IMG/VR virus record: IMGVR_UViG_3300023172_000190
Coordinates: 1-24,384 of that record
Direction: 5' to 3' (one strand)
DNA: 24,384 nucleotides
From: a virus
A model generated the notes under the pieces. It was not told the DNA's origin. It searched no databases and worked only from the letters and a program-made list of their open reading frames with translations. This document shows, piece by piece, positions 22,232 through 24,384 of the stretch. Position numbers and translations under genes: made by a program. How positions within the stretch are numbered: position 1 is the first letter of the stretch; the number at the start of each line of letters is the position of its first letter.

Positions 22232-22615
22232 TCAACCCATTTTTTTACAATTTTTTCGCTTTTTTACTCTTTCTAAAACTAAAAGATTATTGAACACCAC
22301 TGCAATCATCATTCGATTACCTGGTCTGAATACATCTTGTTTCTCTTCATCTGTCAATGTTGTGTTATTCTGTAATACTACTGGCACCCATGCTAACCAT
22401 TTTGTTTTGTGAGTAAGTAGATCATTCAAATCAGGTTTTCTAGGTAAAAGAGGATTAGTTTCATAGACACATTCGTATTTCATACCCTCATAGGTAGTCC
22501 AAATGTCTAAGACTTGTAGTGTCCAAAAAAGTTCTTGTGGTGATAAGAGAGAAGGCTCTTTAAATTGTATAGACGGTAATAGATTCTGACTTTCCTTTAA
22601 CTTGGATAGAATCAA
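22232..22615 (-). CDS. Hypothetical protein downstream of the cyclase (start uncertain)
   Basis: The part beyond the cyclase stop codes about 109 residues, with hydrophobic patches ELFWTLQVLDIWTTYEGMKYE, KWLAWVPVVL and MMIAVVFNNLL. DxWTTY followed by ETNPLLPRKP resembles small membrane proteins of unknown function (DUF5658-like). No ATG lies near the cyclase stop. I chose TTG at 22615, with AGAGGAG twelve bases upstream and a 56-base overlap. The frame stays open to an ATG at 22858 whose product would begin with a good signal peptide (YLALMSVLVSTQAHA), but that overlaps the catalytic part of the cyclase by about 300 bases. Confidence 0.5.
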   Translation of the reverse strand: MILSKLKESQNLLPSIQFKEPSLLSPQELFWTLQVLDIWTTYEGMKYECVYETNPLLPRKPDLNDLLTHKTKWLAWVPVVLQNNTTLTDEEKQDVFRPGNRMMIAVVFNNLLVLERVKKRKNCKKMG

Positions 22616-24384
22616 CTCGTTTGAAATCTCCTCTTTTACACTGTTGATGAGTGAACTCCGATAACAACACTCGAACCCCATTGTAATTGCGAGTCTGGCC
22701 TTCGAGTCGAGAGGCAAGGTTGACTGCATCTCCAATGACTGAATAGTCGAATCGAAGTTCTGAACCCATGTTTCCGACAATGCATGTGCCTGTGTTGATA
22801 CCAATACCGACATCAATGCGAGGTAAACCTTGTTCTTCAAGTTCTTGTATAAGTTCATCGGCTTTCTTTGATATCTCTATTGCAGCCTCTACTGCTTTGT
22901 CGGCATGGTCTTCACAATCGAGTGGTGCATTCCAGAATGCCATGATGCAATCACCCATATATTTATCGATTGTACCATTGTATTGTAATACGATTTTGGT
23001 CATTGTGTCAAGGTACTTATTGATAAGGTTTACAAGTCCCTCTGGATCATTATTGTTCTTATAGTATTCTGAGACTGGTGTGAACCCACAAATGTCCATA
23101 AACATGAATGTCATCTCTTTACGATCACCACCAAGTCTGAGTTTACTTGGATCTTTCTGCAGTTCTTCAACCATATCAGGAGATAAATATTTTTGGAACT
23201 GCTTCTTAATTTGTTCCTTGAGTTGATAAGTCACATAGTATTTGTTGAAAGAAGCATGACCAAAAACCAATAAGGAACTAATTGATGAATAAAAAGTATC
23301 AAAAAGAATTAGATGCTCATTCCAAATATAGTAACCCAATCCCACCTGACCTGCAACAACACCTAGACTCCCTATCGCCGATACAGTTGTGGGAGTTTTG
23401 TAGACCACAAGAAGTATACCTAAAAGAACTACCACAAGAAGAACAACTTCAAGTAATTCAAGATAGTAGGATTGTTGTATTTGAACTTCTTGTAAAACGG
23501 TTTGGAGAATTGAGGCTTGCACTTCGTGGGGATACATTACACCCATTGGGGTTGAAACTGGATTATTCAGACCCTCTGCCGTTAGACCCCATATCAGAAT
23601 CTTATTATTGATATCTGAGTCTGCAAGTTCAGAGGCGGAAATAGAGTCGAATTCATTCCAATAAGAGATCATTATATCACTTGTTGGTGTTGTGTTGATG
23701 GGTGGTTGTCTACCCATTCTTATCCATTCTATGCCTAATTCAGGCACAACTCTTGTCTGATAACTAGGTTGATCAAAGTATGCTCTCAATGTCTCTAATG
23801 CGATTGACGGATACACTTGATCATTTGCCATCACAAGTAATGGTGCAGAACGAACTGTACCATCAAAGTTTGCAGTACCCTTTTGTGCAGGTGTAGAAAC
23901 AGTTACCCCTACACCATATGTGTTGTCTCTGAGTATGGGTATGGGTGATGAAATGCCTGGAAACTTCCAAATAGAATCTTCAATTGAACCACCACCAAAT
24001 ACAGATGTGGGTACATAAGGTGCTGAACCTGTATCAAGTTGTGTTGTGGGTGCAGAACCTATGATCGTTAGACGATTGATAAGTCCTTCTGCAAATGCTA
24101 AGTCACCACCAAATCTATCTGGTTCACTAAACACAATATTGAATACATGTGTGTTTGTTGGATCTGTTTGTAAGAGTATGTCTCTATAGATGTTTCTCGG
24201 CCATGGATACTGACCATACTTCTGTAATGACTTTTCATCTATGTCTACAAGAACAATATCTTGTACATGAACTTTTTCTTTTTGTTGATGAAGAAAGTCA
24301 AACCATGACCACTGTATATTTTCAACAATGTATGGTGACCATATTTTGAGACCGACTAGAAGACCAATGGTTACTAAGACTGTT
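22560..24384 (-). CDS. CHASE2 domain adenylate cyclase, class III (5' end outside window)
   Basis: The frame stays open through the window edge, so the N-terminus is missing; 607 residues are visible. The first visible stretch (TVLVTIGLLVGL) looks like a membrane helix. A CHASE2 sensor domain follows (VLVDIDEKSLQKYGQYPWPR, later YPHEVQAS), then three membrane helices (about 227-290, counting from the GTG at 24134) and the cyclase. Metal-binding Asp347 (MFMDICGFT) and Asp395 (KYMGDC), adenine-selecting Lys391 and Asp463 (RFDYS), and Asn472/Arg476 (NLASR) are all present, so an active ATP cyclase making cAMP is expected. The topology puts the sensor outside the inner membrane. Such receptors are bacterial; one in a phage is unusual. 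Confidence 0.92.
   Translation of the reverse strand, partial: TVLVTIGLLVGLKIWSPYIVENIQWSWFDFLHQQKEKVHVQDIVLVDIDEKSLQKYGQYPWPRNIYRDILLQTDPTNTHVFNIVFSEPDRFGGDLAFAEGLINRLTIIGSAPTTQLDTGSAPYVPTSVFGGGSIEDSIWKFPGISSPIPILRDNTYGVGVTVSTPAQKGTANFDGTVRSAPLLVMANDQVYPSIALETLRAYFDQPSYQTRVVPELGIEWIRMGRQPPINTTPTSDIMISYWNEFDSISASELADSDINNKILIWGLTAEGLNNPVSTPMGVMYPHEVQASILQTVLQEVQIQQSYYLELLEVVLLVVVLLGILLVVYKTPTTVSAIGSLGVVAGQVGLGYYIWNEHLILFDTFYSSISSLLVFGHASFNKYYVTYQLKEQIKKQFQKYLSPDMVEELQKDPSKLRLGGDRKEMTFMFMDICGFTPVSEYYKNNNDPEGLVNLINKYLDTMTKIVLQYNGTIDKYMGDCIMAFWNAPLDCEDHADKAVEAAIEISKKADELIQELEEQGLPRIDVGIGINTGTCIVGNMGSELRFDYSVIGDAVNLASRLEGQTRNYNGVRVLLSEFTHQQCKRGDFKRVDSIQVKGKSESITVYTI

Noticed and set aside
23282-23611. 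109-codon plus-strand frame opposite the cyclase
   Set aside because: It lies antisense to the CHASE2 and membrane part of a well-supported gene and has no ribosome-binding site or recognisable product.
22560-24384. Pycsar-type pyrimidine cyclase with a membrane effector next door
   Set aside because: The Lys/Asp pair for adenine is present and the CHASE2 receptor layout is that of ordinary bacterial adenylate cyclases; the neighbouring small protein shows no cyclic-nucleotide-binding motif.

Overview
The window looks like part of the genome of a T4-like myovirus. Base composition is AT-rich. Every gene I can support, and the one tRNA, lies on the minus strand, so transcription runs from high to low coordinates. 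Several genes are T4 replication hallmarks: a family B DNA polymerase (gp43 type), a UvsX recombinase and a gp41-type replicative helicase. There is also a T4-type lysozyme and many copies of a TATAAATA element like the T4 late promoter. The accessory genes (Hsp20, peroxiredoxin, thermonuclease, 2OG-oxygenase-like protein) and the small head-region proteins resemble those of marine T4-like phages such as cyanophages and pelagiphages. The host cannot be fixed from this sequence.

Layout in transcription order. (1) 24384-22232: a membrane-anchored CHASE2 plus class III adenylate cyclase, cut by the window edge, followed by a small unknown protein. (2) 22206-15123: a promoter, then hsp20, a hairpin, peroxiredoxin, a DruA-like (DUF4338) protein, a conserved small protein, lysozyme, two small conserved proteins, DNA polymerase, a small protein, two small membrane proteins, and a small lipoprotein ending at a clear intrinsic terminator. 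Most of these junctions overlap as ATGA or TAATG, so translation is probably coupled. (3) 15108-10578: thermonuclease, a 50-residue membrane protein, UvsX, gp41 helicase, a second DruA-like protein and a 57-residue protein. (4) 10576-1185: a block of proteins resembling T4-like head or virion genes. Two likely enzymes sit in it: a ligase-fold nucleotidyltransferase and an adenylyltransferase-kinase fusion. (5) 1137-1: a conserved small protein, tRNA-Thr(TGT), a 2OG-oxygenase-like protein and the first nine codons of another gene.

The least ordinary features are these: the phage-borne CHASE2 adenylate cyclase; two divergent paralogs of the Druantia DruA family; the ligase-like protein translationally coupled to a NadR-like fusion; a hairpin that contains the DNA polymerase start codon; a second long hairpin flush against the ligase-like start codon; late promoters so close to start codons that the mRNAs would be leaderless or nearly so; and a canonical A AAA AAG slip site at the end of the lipoprotein gene that opens a 31-codon extension. 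No CRISPR array, insertion sequence or integrase was seen. No stretch over 300 bases lacks a gene. Three small genes (10578-10751, 14503-14655, 15809-15982) are added from direct reading.
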